DNA from: Helicoverpa zea
Taxonomy: Eukaryota; Arthropoda; Insecta; Lepidoptera; Noctuidae
Direction: 5' to 3'
Assembly (NCBI RefSeq): GCF_022581195.2
Contig: NC_061480.1
Coordinates: 4,798,892-4,862,891 of the forward strand
DNA length: 64,000 nt
The translations under genes were made by a program, and so were the position numbers. The notes beneath the pieces were generated by a model. It was not told the origin of the DNA, searched no databases, and worked only from the letters and a program-made list of their open reading frames with translations. This document shows positions 33,801 to 42,907 of this stretch, piece by piece (positions within the stretch are counted from its first letter, which is position 1; each line of letters opens with the position of its first letter).

Positions 33801-35699
33801 TATGTATGCAAGCAAGCATCGTACGATTGGAAGTTTTCACTGTCTTATGAAGTTGATGAGAAATGTAGGAATATGACACTTCTTGAACAGCGATGGTACT
33901 TTTACGTCCTAGGAAGAGCGGCTAAAAAGTACGAATACCCACACATGGTGAGAAATCCTAGAGTCTTTTTATCGTCTACTACTGGGCTGCGGCCTCCTCT
34001 CACACAGAGAAGAATTGAGCGTTAATCACCACGTGCGCTCAATGAGGGTGGTAATTTGAGACTTTGCAGTCCAGGTTTTTCTGATAGACAATAATTTCTT
34101 CCCAGGCTCTGCTCGGGTATGGCGACGATGTGGAGTCAGCTCTCTGGCTCTGCGGTGGAACTGTGATCAGTGAGCGGTTCATCCTTACTGCTGCCCACTG
34201 CATATCACAGCCAAGAGTGTAAGTTTACCAGCTTACTTCACCATCATCTCCCGAGTCTTTTACAACTATGTTGGGGTCGGCTTCCAGTCTAACCGGATGC
34301 AGCTGAGTACCAGTGTTTTACAAGGAGCGACTGCCTATCTGACCTACTCAACCCAGTACTCCTTGGTTAGACAAGCAAGCCAGCTTACAAAAGACTGCCG
34401 TCTACTTTAAGAAATACGCCAGTCTTCTTGACAATGGTCTCGTGTCAAACCCAATCACTTCTTTGTCTTCAACATCTTGGTAAGTTTGGCTTGCATCCAA
34501 GAAAGGTAATTTACGGCGCTTGAATAGAAAGTGGCAGAGAACTGTCCCCAAAATCCCTTCTTTGCCAGAATATGACCAAAAAAGTTATCTTAGAGAACAC
34601 TGCAGACTACATTCTTCATGGATCAATTCTTGCCCTGAGCACCTGTGTATCATTCAATTGCTACTTCCATTTCAGAGGACCCGTGAGGTACATCGCGCTC
34701 GGCATCCTCCGACGCTCCGACCCTCTGGACAAGTGGCAGAGGTACAACGTGAAGAGGGTGGTACCTCACCCGGAGTACCAGTCGCCCTCCAAGTACCACG
34801 ACATCGCGCTGCTCGAGACTGATACCGAGTAAGTTTATTTTGCAGACGAAGATGTTTTTCATGAAGAGAATGTCCTGCTTGACAGATACTTTGAATTTCA
34901 GGATACAGTTCAATGATGAAGTCAGTGGTGAGTTCATAAAATGTCTCTGTTTCAGGATAAACTTCAACAGTGACGTGCATCCAGCGTGTCTCCACACGAA
35001 GGGAGAAGCTGAAGAGACTCTGACGGGCACCGGGTGGGGAGCCCTGGGTCACAGACAACAACTAGCTGATACATTGCAGTCTGTTAGTATTTCTTGTATA
35101 GACACTTTAGTCTGACTTTATATTAAGCTCGACTAATTAAAACAATTTGCCAGCTGGACATCTCGAGGTTCAGCGAAGAGGAATGTAAGCAGCACTACCC
35201 CAAATACAGACATCTTCTGCAAGGATACAATCACACCACACAGATGTGCTACGGAGACAGGGTGACCGTGGCTGATTCCTGCGAGGTACGATCTTCATAT
35301 ATTAAGGAAACTTGAACTTTAAAGTCAATCTAGTAATTTTTACGGCATGTCTTTCTAATTGTCCCTATTATTTTATTGGCTCTCCGGCCGAAACGGATTC
35401 CAGTCCTGTCGGGCTATGAGAGTGAGTGCACTTGTGTCTGCGCAAATGCTTGTGCACTATAAATATGTCCTGCGTAACTGTCTGATCTCCTTATATGCTT
35501 ATGGTCATGATTAATTCCTTATCACCAGGGTGACAGCGGCGGACCTCTCCAGTCAAAAACTCTAGACGAGCATCACTGCGTGACGACCGTGGTCGGAGTG
35601 ACGTCAGCCGGAAAGCAGTGCGGCATCACTGCTGGCTCCGGACTGTACACCAGGGTCATACACTACGTGCCCTGGATCGAGAGCGTCGTCTGGCCCTGA
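24553..35699 (+). CDS. clip-domain serine protease, gene 1 (alternative exons 5A/5B)
   Basis: Secreted trypsin-like zymogen, probably of a haemolymph immune or melanisation cascade. Coding exons: 24553-24628, 26111-26208, 27554-27621, 27905-27966, 5A 32492-32670 or 5B 33772-33947, 34106-34218, 34676-34828, 34956-35082, 35154-35285, 35529-35699. Every junction is GT-AG and in phase; with 5A it gives 392 residues. A signal peptide (residues 1-18) precedes a six-Cys clip domain at C29-C71 ending in ICC. Then come a linker with three more Cys, the activation region and the protease domain. The triad is His192 (TAAHC), Asp241 (HDIALL) and Ser339 (GDSGGP); Asp333 in the pocket predicts Arg/Lys cleavage. 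The usual IVGG is FSQG at 147-150 (5A) or YVLG (5B), which is odd. A poly(A) signal follows at 35755. Family level is secure; the substrate is unknown. Confidence 0.93.
24985..25146. repeat. fold-back element in intron 1 of gene 1
   Basis: AACATTTATTTACATAGATA and a following AATACATATA...ACTATCCT pair with AGGATAGT...TATATGTATT and TATCTATGTAAATAAATGTT on the right. The arms are about 55 bp, with a poly-A loop. Confidence 0.75.
25646..26071 (-). repeat. SINE-A copy split by a 144-bp inverted-repeat insertion
   Basis: The body (25646-25830) and tRNA-like head (25993-26071) are separated by 25845-25988. That AT-rich piece starts GCGCTTAGGTA and ends TTACCTAAGCG. Confidence 0.7.
26261..26466. 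mobile_element. M4 inverted-repeat element, complete
   Basis: TCATCGGCACGAATCTTGAG at the left pairs with CTCAAGATTCGTGCCGATGA at the right, over 206 bp. This copy gives the empty-site sequence for the insertion at 30017. Confidence 0.85.
26641..26716. repeat. 38-bp tandem duplication
   Basis: GTTCTGATGACAATACATGA begins at 26641 and again at 26679. The two units differ only in the last base. A single diverged copy occurs at about 33428 without the duplication. Confidence 0.9.
27040..27300 (-). repeat. SINE-B fragment in intron 2 of gene 1
   Basis: Blocks GGAGATCAGCCAACTGCGCA, CACTCTCATAGCCCGATGGG and CGGGCTGCTTTGTGAAAGT mark it. The tRNA-like head is missing. Confidence 0.8.
27650..27850 (-). 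repeat. SINE-A fragment in intron 3 of gene 1
   Basis: Family blocks run from AGCCTTTTCCCAACTATG to CGTAACGACTGCTAGA. Confidence 0.75.
28065..28302 (-). repeat. M1 element, one end shortened
   Basis: The right end GTGATTAGGTACGACACACC is intact, and the internal AATTCTCCCTTGAAAATTGA block is present. The far part is missing. Confidence 0.7.
28370..28905. repeat. two repeats in intron 4 of gene 1
   Basis: Positions 28370-28625 match the repeat at 8195-8400. Positions 28690-28905 match the tail repeat at 7412-7632, including GCTGGGGAGTTTGTTGCGCC. Confidence 0.65.
28925..29207 (+). pseudogene. relic of a third activation-site exon (5C)
   Basis: The last 9 nt of exon 5A, its donor and the following intron (CCCACACATGGTGAG, ATCTTTAACTTA) reappear at 29193-29217. 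A segment like that just upstream of 5A (GAGATAAAACATGTTTA) is at 28958-28974. The coding body between them is replaced by unrelated sequence containing ACCGGCTCCGATCG, so no functional exon remains. The intron after it also carries a related SINE-A copy. This points to an old duplication of the exon 5 segment followed by loss. Confidence 0.6.
29218..29400 (-). repeat. SINE-A fragment after the 5C relic
   Basis: Family blocks; the copy at 32690 sits at the same distance from exon 5A, supporting common descent of the two segments. Confidence 0.75.
29893..31471. repeat. M4 element split by a 1360-bp insertion
   Basis: The left half (29893-30016) and right half (31377-31471) rejoin at GTGCGTCGC to give the same order as the complete copy at 26261-26466. 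Confidence 0.85.
30017..31376 (+). mobile_element. DNA transposon remnant with 9-bp target duplication
   Basis: Ends ACTAACGTAGATTTGAGCAA and the near complement of GGTCAAATCTACGTAT form TIRs of about 35 bp. They are flanked by perfect GTGCGTCGC copies (30008-30016, 31377-31385). The plus strand keeps pieces of a protein: near 30850-30990 a basic stretch with GRPSKSLKD and RTKRRKTKE, and at 31051-31113 a short acidic end. No full transposase frame remains. A 9-bp duplication would suit a Mutator-like element; the superfamily is not proven. Confidence 0.8.
31770..32035 (+). pseudogene. C-terminal fragment of a LINE polyprotein
   Basis: The frame around 31730-32038 reads WQWAGHISRR, GRPQARWSDDL and YVQQW. 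This is the Trp/His-rich tail found after the reverse transcriptase of RTE-type elements. No RT motifs precede it. Confidence 0.75.
32138..32395 (+). repeat. element C copy
   Basis: This is a repeat family with GTACCCAAAGGGTAAAACGG at one end and ATTTTGGGGG toward the other. Further copies are at 42512, 48920, 53648, 55605, 59710 and 62563. Confidence 0.7.
32492..32670 (+). CDS. alternative exon 5A of protease gene 1
   Basis: 179 nt, entered in phase 1 after TTACATTTCAG and leaving in phase 0 at a GTGAGA donor. It encodes the linker Cys residues, the activation region and the start of the protease domain (RYEYPHM). Its partner 5B is 176 nt with the same phases. Skipping both, or using both, shifts the frame, so one and only one can be used in a full-length protein. 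Confidence 0.85.
32690..33060 (-). repeat. SINE-A with a second SINE-A nested inside
   Basis: The outer copy is interrupted at about 32765 by an inner copy (to about 32990) and resumes with GTATATCTGATCTCCTCAA. Confidence 0.7.
33772..33947 (+). CDS. alternative exon 5B of protease gene 1
   Basis: 176 nt after a T-rich acceptor and before GTGAGA. It shares ACTRFK, the Cys spacing, YDW, SLSY, CRN and KYEYPHM with 5A, but differs at many residues around the activation site (WYFYVLG against SFFSQGR). It is open throughout, so it has been kept as coding sequence rather than decaying. Confidence 0.85.
34241..34370 (-). repeat. SINE-A fragment in intron 6 of gene 1
   Basis: Blocks TATGTTGGGGTCGGCTTCC and CAGCTGAGTACCAGTG. 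Confidence 0.75.
34902..34927 (+). pseudogene. fossil of a duplicated exon 8 start in gene 1
   Basis: TTGAATTTCAG is followed by 26 nt resembling the beginning of exon 8 (GATACAGTTCAATGATGA; gene 2 exon 8 begins GATAAAATTCAATGATGA), and then a GTGAGT donor. It lies 28 bp upstream of the true exon 8. Including its 26 nt would break the frame. Confidence 0.55.
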
Positions 35700-35754
35700 G
35701 GCCAGCCAACCTGGATGCTTGATGAAGATTTGAATTTAAAACCTCACAACGTCA

Positions 35755-35760
35755 AATAAA
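35755..35760 (+). terminator. poly(A) signal of gene 1
   Basis: AATAAA lies 56 nt after the stop codon. Confidence 0.75.
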
Positions 35761-35899
35761 ATTTTGATACAGCACATTAGCTTACCGCAATCTGTCTTAC
35801 TTCAATCAATTTTCAACCCTATTACAATAGTGGAAGGTATAGCATCTTCGCTCATCCTCGATGATTCTTCGATCTTTATTTAGAACTCTGTCAGATTCC

Positions 35900-36430
35900 G
35901 CCAATAATGATTTCAACAGTCATCATCAATATGGGCATGTAAGAGAATGGATATACATAGATAAAGGAGACGACCAAAGAATCTATGGATAGATTTTGTG
36001 AAAGTTCATATGACTGCAAAGTATGTTGCATGTGAGTTGAGATAAGCTAGAAGAGTCATCATCCTCCTGTCCTTATCCAAATTTTATTTGCGGTCAGCGC
36101 AGTCAGTTTTTTCCTTCCATACTCTGCTATCTGCCGTCATCTCACAAGTAACATCTATCTAGCCATATCTACTTTTACACAATCCATCCATCGTTTCTTT
36201 GGTCGTCCTCTTCCAAATATCCATTCACGATCTTCACAATATGACTCATTCCTAAACGTAGATAGCATGGAAGAAGAAAACTTGCTGCAGTGACCCCAAG
36301 TAGAGTTGAGAAAAGGGTAGGAGAAAGAATGATTGACAAGAGAGAATCTGGTCCTAACAGTAGACTGACACCGTCCAGCTTATAACGTTGAGGAGAAGGA
36401 CCTCAGAAATAAAACAACAATTGGTCGCCC
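35900..36430. repeat. LINE C-terminal remnants
   Basis: Positions 36060-36250 on the minus strand read like LINE tail coding sequence (a KRWMDCVK-type block is visible as ACAATCCATCCATCGTTTCT). Positions 35915-36020 and 36290-36360 hold plus-strand relatives. All are broken by stops. Confidence 0.5.
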
Positions 36431-36439
36431 TAGACCCTA

Positions 36440-36804
36440 ATTTTTATTAATAAAAATGCGATACTTATCCTAAAGACAACACCTATTATTATATTAAAAG
36501 CTTATTGTATATCAAAAATATTATTATTTTTACTTAAATCTAGAACTTAATCTATTACTCTTAATATCAGATAAAGAGTAGTAGGGAAACCTAGAAATCT
36601 TTATCTGATGTGAAGAGTTAAGGAGTCGCCAGAGCCTCGTCGGTGTGAGCAGGGCGCGCCGCGTGCAGGTGAGGTTGACTTTGGCGCTTCAGGTGTTGGT
36701 GGCGCCACTTGCGCCCCGTCGCAGCGCGCTCAAGTGGCGCCGCGTGCCACGTGCCGGAGCAACGCCACGTGTGGAGAGAATGCGAGCTGGTACAACGAGA
36801 TCTG
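36440..36804 (-). other. terminal exon of repeated spliced family (inverted copy)
   Basis: Read on the minus strand, it follows a CTAATTTCCAG acceptor. The frame holding GRKWRHQHLKRQSQPHL stops after EALATP. It is nearly identical to 408-610 and 16487-16620. Confidence 0.5.
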
Positions 36805-36944
36805 GAAATTAGAACAACATTTTATTAGTCAGCATGTTATTCCCCGTTTTCATTAGCTTTGGGGTGTTACTATGACAAAAAAAAAGTGATTAATTAAGTT
36901 GGGACAACTTTCACACAAGGATAGTTAGTCACAATTGTACATAC

Positions 36945-37044
36945 CATTATGATGCCTCCTATCTCTCGACTCGAAGGTCCACTGCTTAAGACTGCATCTT
37001 CAATCATCAGCCGTTTTCAAAGATGCCTTCCCCAACCAGCAACC
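36945..37044 (-). other. internal exon candidate of repeated spliced family (inverted copy)
   Basis: An acceptor AATCTTTTGCAG and donor GTATGTAC frame about 100 nt on the minus strand, between exon A (37374-37544) and the terminal exon. A GGCTGATGATTGAAGATG part recalls exon B. Confidence 0.4.
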
Positions 37045-37373
37045 TGCAAAAGATTTTCCAAGTTTTGTATGAAAAAAATATATTTGAAAAACTAATGATA
37101 AAACAAAATAGCGTCTTTCCCCTTGTACATAGATAAAGAGAGCTGGTAGACATTTTGGAATACGTATTTGAGACGAGCTAAATTCTTGTCCTAAGATACT
37201 TCTCCTATAATACTCTAATACAGAACTGTAGATCTGGAGAGTGAGACTTAACATTCAATTTTAACTTTGGCAGCCACGCCCTTTTTATTTAACGAAGTAA
37301 TTTGAAAGCCGTGATAGTAAAACAAATCAAATAAGATCTAAAATAGGTTCCTGAGCAATACATGAGCACTTAC

Positions 37374-37544
37374 CTGCATAACTGAAGGCTATCTGATAAG
37401 ATAGGGCTCCGGAACACAGCAGCAAGTCTTGAAGGAGTCACACGTGTTGCACGGCAGACGTCGGGCGACGCACTGGATACTCAGACAAAGGGCAGTCTGG
37501 TCTAGAAAGCTGTAACTGCACTGCGCAGGTCACGATCAATACCA
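37374..37544 (-). other. exon A of repeated spliced family (inverted copy)
   Basis: The minus strand starts TATTGATCGTGACCTGCGCA and ends TATGCAG before a GTAAGT donor. One frame is Cys-rich (LPCNTCDSFKTCCCVPEP) but stops inside the exon and is not shared by all copies. A 45-bp piece of the same start occurs alone at 38393-38420. Confidence 0.5.
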
Positions 37545-37834
37545 GACGGGAGCTATAGAGTCTGCTCTGAAATGCATCTAGTTATGTTTTTAGGAAGGGT
37601 GATGAGAACAAAGGATGCGTTTGCATACTGCAACTTTTAGTCGGCCGATAGTTGGTTTTGGGCTAGTAAATCCGTATGAAGTTGAATGGTAGTACGCACA
37701 TTACAAAGATAAAGTATTTAGTCGGTATCAGACCGACTGAGAATTTTGCTTTGAATCAAGATTTTATATTTATCAGAGAAAGTTTGAAAGTGGCACCGGT
37801 AACAGAGCTATGCAAAAACCGGTAAGTTTGTGTG

Positions 37835-38290
37835 TACTTTCTAAGTATATCTTAGACACCAATGACTGTGTTTCGGATGGATCGTTAAACTGTAGGTCCC
37901 GGCTGTCATTGAACATCCTTGGCAGTCGTTTCGGGTAGTAAGAAGCCAGTAAGTCTGGCGCCGGTCTAACCAAGGGGTGTTGGGTTGACCGGGTAACTGG
38001 GTTGAGGAGATCAGATAGGCAGTCGCTCTTTGTAAAACACTGATACTCAGCTGTATCCGGTTAGACTGGAAGCCGACCCCAACCTAGTTGGGAAAAGGCT
38101 CGGAGGATGATGATGGATGTAGTGAAAGAGAACTACCAAAGAAACGATGGATGGATTGTGTGAAAGTAGATATGGTAAGAAAGGATGTTTACTTGTGAGA
38201 TGACGGCAGATACAAGAATATGGATGGAAGGAGAAAACATGCTGCGCCGATCACAAATAAAAGTGGGATAAGAGCGGGAGGATGATGATT
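37835..38290 (+). repeat. SINE-A followed by a LINE tail remnant
   Basis: SINE-A body is at 37835-38115. From 38128 a frame reads KKRWMDCVKVDMVRKDVY and then stops, a typical LINE C-terminal block. Confidence 0.7.
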
Positions 38291-38477
38291 ATGATTTCAT
38301 TAAATATTTTTTTATTGCCAATGATGGGGCAACAGTCGGCCGACTGTTTAGTGTGTAGTTAGCAAGTATCTTTAAGTACCTTTTATATACCTGTACTGCG
38401 CAGGTCACGATCAATACTTTTATTTAACAATGTAAATATGTGATGCAGTACATAAGGTGCAAGTTTTATAGAAGACT

Positions 38478-39080
38478 TACTGATTCACCCGCGTCCTGTG
38501 GGAACTACTGCGTGCCGGGATCAAAGATAGCTTATGTTACTCGGAAAGAGTGTAGCTTTGTGAAAGAATTTTTCAAATCGGTTCTATGGTTTCCGAGCCT
38601 AAAGGGTACACACAAACAGATAAAAATATGTTTCCTCTTAATATATTTATATGTTGTATAGAACCTATAAATTAAGAGCCTATTACGTGCTCTCCGAGAG
38701 GCACTTAATAAATACCTAGGAATGTATATTGTATATTACATAAATTGCTGTATATCGTATATTAACAGTGATTTTCTATAACAGATCTAACCAGAGATTT
38801 AATTTAGACTATAAGGTAGTTACTAGATGTTAAAAAAAAAGGAATCAGGCGTTACTTTGCGGAAATCTATGACATAAAATGTTAGGAAAAATATATAGAC
38901 ATAAATATATTGTCTCATGGAATTAACGCTATATATTTTCCCTAACATTTTATCCTAGCTGTTTTCCCGCGACTATACTCGCGTCTCGTCAGAAAGGACT
39001 TTTCAAATAAAATATAGCCTATGTTAATTGGGGATGGTGAAAGAATTTTTCAAATCGCTTCAGTAGTTTCGGAGCTTCCT
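38478..39080 (+). repeat. RTE-like tail repeats, two copies, and unassigned sequence
   Basis: Positions 38478-38650 and 38954-39080 carry the GTGAAAGAATTTTTCAAATC type blocks. Positions 38650-38950 show no gene. Confidence 0.6.
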
Positions 39081-39094
39081 ACCCGATAAACCTA

Positions 39095-39254
39095 ACTTTA
39101 TCTCTGCTTTTCAAATGATGTTGTAAATTATGAAAACGAAAAATTACTCCTGTGGCTAGACCACTGAATCTATTAGGTTTTTTTTTTACAATTCGCCTTA
39201 TTTTCATAAAGTATATATATGTGATAGGATTTAATGTGATTAGGTACGACACAC
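39095..39254 (-). repeat. M1 element, the insertion target of the long-TIR transposon
   Basis: M1 blocks (TATGTGATAGGATTTAATGT, GATTAGGTACGACACACCC) run directly into the 8-bp duplication at 39255. Confidence 0.75.
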
Positions 39255-39942
39255 CCGAAATAGTTACCGTCAGGTCCGCCGTCACAATTCTCCGATCCTC
39301 TCGAAATACATATAGAGAGTTGCTACCTAATTGCTACCAGCTACCATTAGTTGCTACCAATTGCTACCCTCGTGGTTTTGAAGATATTCAGCATCCAAAG
39401 GTGACAGCCATTCTGATATCAGGATGGCTGTCACTTTTCCCAGTGTGAAGAAACGGCGCAAAAGTATTGAGTTTTTTTTTCACCCAGAGTTGCTACCTAA
39501 TTGCTACCCTCCAGAATTAAATTTTGGGTCACAACGATTCCCTGGATAAAAAGATATTTAAAAAATGAGTTTTTACGCCCTGCCAAATTAAATTAGCAAG
39601 CTGTCAGTTAATACAATTGAGTACTTTTGACGTAGGCGCTATGTATTATAATCCGACACGTGATAAAAATGCGACCGAAAAGTGAACTAAAGCAAGCCGC
39701 CATCTTTGAACATCATTTTTGATTAGGTGTATTTATAAATGTTACCTGTTAAATGAAATTTCCCAAATTACAGAAGTATCATTGAGTAACGCAATAGCAG
39801 TGTTATTTATAATAAAACTTCAAGGTTTCAGTATTTCTATAATCTATATAAAAAATATTTTAATGCCATTATAACTAAAAAGGGAAATTAAAACTTAGAG
39901 AACTTAAAAGATATAACATTTTTCACAAAAAAAAATAGAGAC

Positions 39943-40422
39943 TTACTTAAAATTATGAAACATTAACATTATGAAGAAAAAAACCTTGATGGTTTTCCAA
40001 ATTCCCTCTCGTAGTAAAGGGGCCCACATATGCTTCGGCAAGCGATATTTCTTTTTTATAACTGACCTTGAGTTTTGTGTGACTTTTAAATGTTTTGTCA
40101 GGGGCTGCATTTCTTCCCACTGGTACAAATCTATCATGAATTCAAAATTAATAGATTGACCACTTAAATCTTTGGGAGATTTTGGTATTTTGGGAGCATC
40201 AGTTTTATCAACATCCACATCAAAAAAATATTTATAATTTTTCTTAACTGAAAGATAAAGGGCTTTTTCCGAAACAGGGCACTTGAGTGACTTTTGAATA
40301 ACATTATATATTGGCGCAGTTGAAGGAGGAAGTTCCTCTTCACTCGGAAAAAATCGACGATATTTTAAAAAGGCTTCTTTTTGTTGGTCCAGAGTATTAA
40401 AAAACTTACGTCCACCCGGCAT
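39943..40422 (-). CDS. hypothetical protein of the long-TIR transposon
   Basis: A frame of 159 codons starting MPGGRKFFNTLDQQKEAFLK. It has a compact, charged N-terminal half with Pro-rich ELPPSTAP, a Lys-rich middle (SVKKNYKYFF), an acidic patch DVDVDKTD and a basic tail KKKYRLPKHMW. The last 15 or so residues turn hydrophobic and may be read-through past a splice donor, so a downstream exon is possible. No zinc-binding or DDE pattern is visible. It lies wholly between the inverted repeats, so it most likely belongs to the element. Function unknown; a DNA-binding or accessory role is only a guess. Confidence 0.55.
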   Translation of the reverse strand: MPGGRKFFNTLDQQKEAFLKYRRFFPSEEELPPSTAPIYNVIQKSLKCPVSEKALYLSVKKNYKYFFDVDVDKTDAPKIPKSPKDLSGQSINFEFMIDLYQWEEMQPLTKHLKVTQNSRSVIKKKYRLPKHMWAPLLREGIWKTIKVFFFIMLMFHNFK

Positions 40423-40582
40423 TATTGCAATAACGACAACTCATACAATATTAAATAAAAATTCACAATATTGAATTACAGAATCAATGACAGAATCTTG
40501 AAGAAAAATAATTACATTTTCTTTCTTTAAAGACAGGAGTTTAAGGACATAGGGCAAATTTGTATAGTGATGGTCAAAGTCG

Positions 40583-40644
40583 GTTTATATGATGGTTTCG
40601 ATATTTACGAATGGGATCGTAAATATCAAAACCATCATATAAAC
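40583..40644. repeat. 28-nt arm hairpin inside the long-TIR transposon
   Basis: GTTTATATGATGGTTTCGAT... pairs with ...ATCAAAACCATCATATAAAC with one mismatch (G:U-compatible in RNA) around a 6-nt loop ATGGGA. Confidence 0.8.
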
Positions 40645-42511
40645 TCTTTTGCAAAAAAATCACCTATGCGAAATCTTAGTTTGAAGTACTTTACGTGTAT
40701 TTCAAAGGATTTTTATGACTATAGCATGTTACTAGCATCAATAGGGTTAGCCAAGCATGCGTGAGAGTGTATTCTAAATTTGAATTTTGTACAATTGCTA
40801 AGAAATTGGTTAAACCTTGTTTTGGACTAATTGCTGGCAGAAAGTTCGTCGGTGTTTTGAAAAGTTTTTTGAAAAAGAGTGTATATTCGATCGATCATAA
40901 GGTTATGCAACGGTTTAAGGTTTCAATAAAATTAATAAAACGAACAAATTACGAATTATCCAAAATAAAAGCAAAATGAAGGAAATGTGAGTTCGTAAAC
41001 TGTGCCTGCGACAATGCTTATGCATTCATCATCGCATATATCCAGTCAAACGAGATAATGTGAAACCTCACACACACCAGTCTGCCATCAAATATCGCCA
41101 CGTTCTAGCCCATAAAACCATCAACTCTGAAAATAAAGTTCCAGTTACAATAGAATCCTATAATTTGGTTTATATTTTAATTTATTGATCCTTCAATGTT
41201 TGGTATTTTTTCTAAAAATGATGAAATCTCAGTCTAATGAAAACATTTAATTTCATAGAAATCCGTGTAAAGCTATTCGTTACAAAAAGTAACGTATCTC
41301 GAAATCCTTCCTCTTCCTCTGTATAATATTAGGGTAGTGTAAACTAAAGTGCAGATTATATTTCTATATGTCACCGGAAAATAACAAGACTCGTAAGTTG
41401 ATCAATTTTCTAGGTAGTTGATCATTTCTCGGAAAATAATAGACGAAAAAAATATAAATATAATAAAATGTACTATTTAACAAAGGTATGTATTTTAGTA
41501 AGTTGATTAATTTACGGCATTTTGCCGTTAAATCATCCGACAAAGGCGATTTGCGATGCTTTTATACCGCTCGCGGCCTCCCCGCTGCCGCCATTACCGG
41601 TCTAAACGTAAACAAATTATCTAGTCCGTACTTATTTTTCATTATTTACAGTAGTAAAATTGATCAACTCGCCGATTGTCCAAGAACGCCCATTTTCCTA
41701 CCAAAATACTTTCTAGAAAACATCCAGTAAGGCCAGTCGTGTAAAAATCATACCCCACTCTACGTAAAACGTGAACTGATTTGGTCACAGTAAAACAATA
41801 TTGATTTTATTAAAAGATATTTTTATTTCTGTCAGTGACTTAAAATATATCATACCCTGACATGATTTAATAAATTTTTAATTATTTCGTGTTAACAATC
41901 GAAGGCTGAGGTAATTATAGTAAATACTTTTTTCATGCATTTCGGGAAATTTCATTTAACAGGTAACATTTATAAATACACCTAATCAAAAATGATGTTC
42001 AAAGATGGCGGCTTGCTTTAGTTCACTTTTCGGCCGCATTTTTATCACGTGTCGGATTATAATACATAGCGCCTACGTCAAAAGTACTCAATTGTATTAA
42101 CTAACAGCTTGCTAATTTAATTTGGCAGGGCGTAAAAACTCATTTTTTAAATATCTTTTTATCCAGGGAATCGTTGTGACCCAAAATTTAATTCTGGAGG
42201 GTAGCAATTAGGTAGCAACTCTGGGTGAAAAAAAAACTCAATACTTTTGCGCCGTTTCTTCACACTGGGAAAAGTGACAGCCATCCTGATATCAGAATGG
42301 CTGTCACCTTTGGATGCTGAATATCTTCAAAACCACGAGGGTAGCAATTGGTAGCAACTAATGGTAGCTGGTAGCAATTAGGTAGCAACTCTCTATATGT
42401 ATTTCGAGAGGATCGGAGAATTGTGACGGCGGACCTGACGGTAACCCGAAATATATATTAGTTTAGATATCAATCTCTAATCGCAAAAAAACTCTAATCG
42501 CTCACAAGGGT

Positions 42512-42765
42512 TCCGTACCATTATTTAGAAAATGAGCAAAAAAATCTCGTTTGTTATATGGTAGCTCACAAAATATTTAGTTTATTCTAGTTTTCAGTAT
42601 TTGTTGTTATAGCGGCAATAGAAATACATCATCTGTGAAAGTTTCGACTCTCTAACTATCACGGTTCATGAGATACAGCCTGGTGACAGACGGACGGACG
42701 GACGGACAGACGAGCGAAAACAATAGGGTCCCGTTTTACCCTTTGGGTACGGAACCCTAAAAAAA
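42512..42765 (-). repeat. element C copy upstream of gene 2
   Basis: Ends TACCCTTTGGGTACGGAACC. Includes GGACGGACGGACGGACAGAC. Confidence 0.75.
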
Positions 42766-42907
42766 TGGATAGATAGTTTACAAAAATTCGCACTTAAAGC
42801 TATCCTCATATTTGCAAAGACACACTTACCTCTAGCAAATTAGCATTTTGGAAAACCAGTCCTTAGTTGTCATTACAATATTCTGTCGAACAGTCGTGTT
42901 CAATATA

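Larger units (their letters stand above)
39263..42445. mobile_element. DNA transposon with 502-bp terminal inverted repeats
   Basis: The left repeat 39263-39764 and right repeat 41944-42445 are almost identical in inverted order, starting GTTACCGTCAGGTCCGCCGT. A perfect 8-bp duplication CCGAAATA flanks the 3183-bp element (39255-39262, 42446-42453), and the site lies at the end of an M1 element. The 2.2-kb core has a 159-codon minus-strand frame (39943-40422), shorter plus-strand frames at 40567-40979 and 41488-41730, and a hairpin at 40583-40644. An 8-bp duplication is typical of hAT and P-type elements, but neither the end sequence nor the frame gives a family match I can name. High identity of the two ends means recent insertion. 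Confidence 0.9.

Noticed and set aside
34650..35061. Minus-strand frames of 126 and 129 codons
   Set aside because: They are antisense to exons 7 and 8 of gene 1.
24553..35699. Calling gene 1 a pseudogene because its IVGG sequence is lost
   Set aside because: All exons are open, all splice sites and phases fit, the catalytic residues are intact, and two alternative exons are both maintained.
37374..37544. Cys-rich peptide LPCNTCDSFKTCCCVPEP as a neuropeptide or defence peptide
   Set aside because: The frame has no start in this exon, stops within it, and is not kept in the 18 and 20 kb copies.
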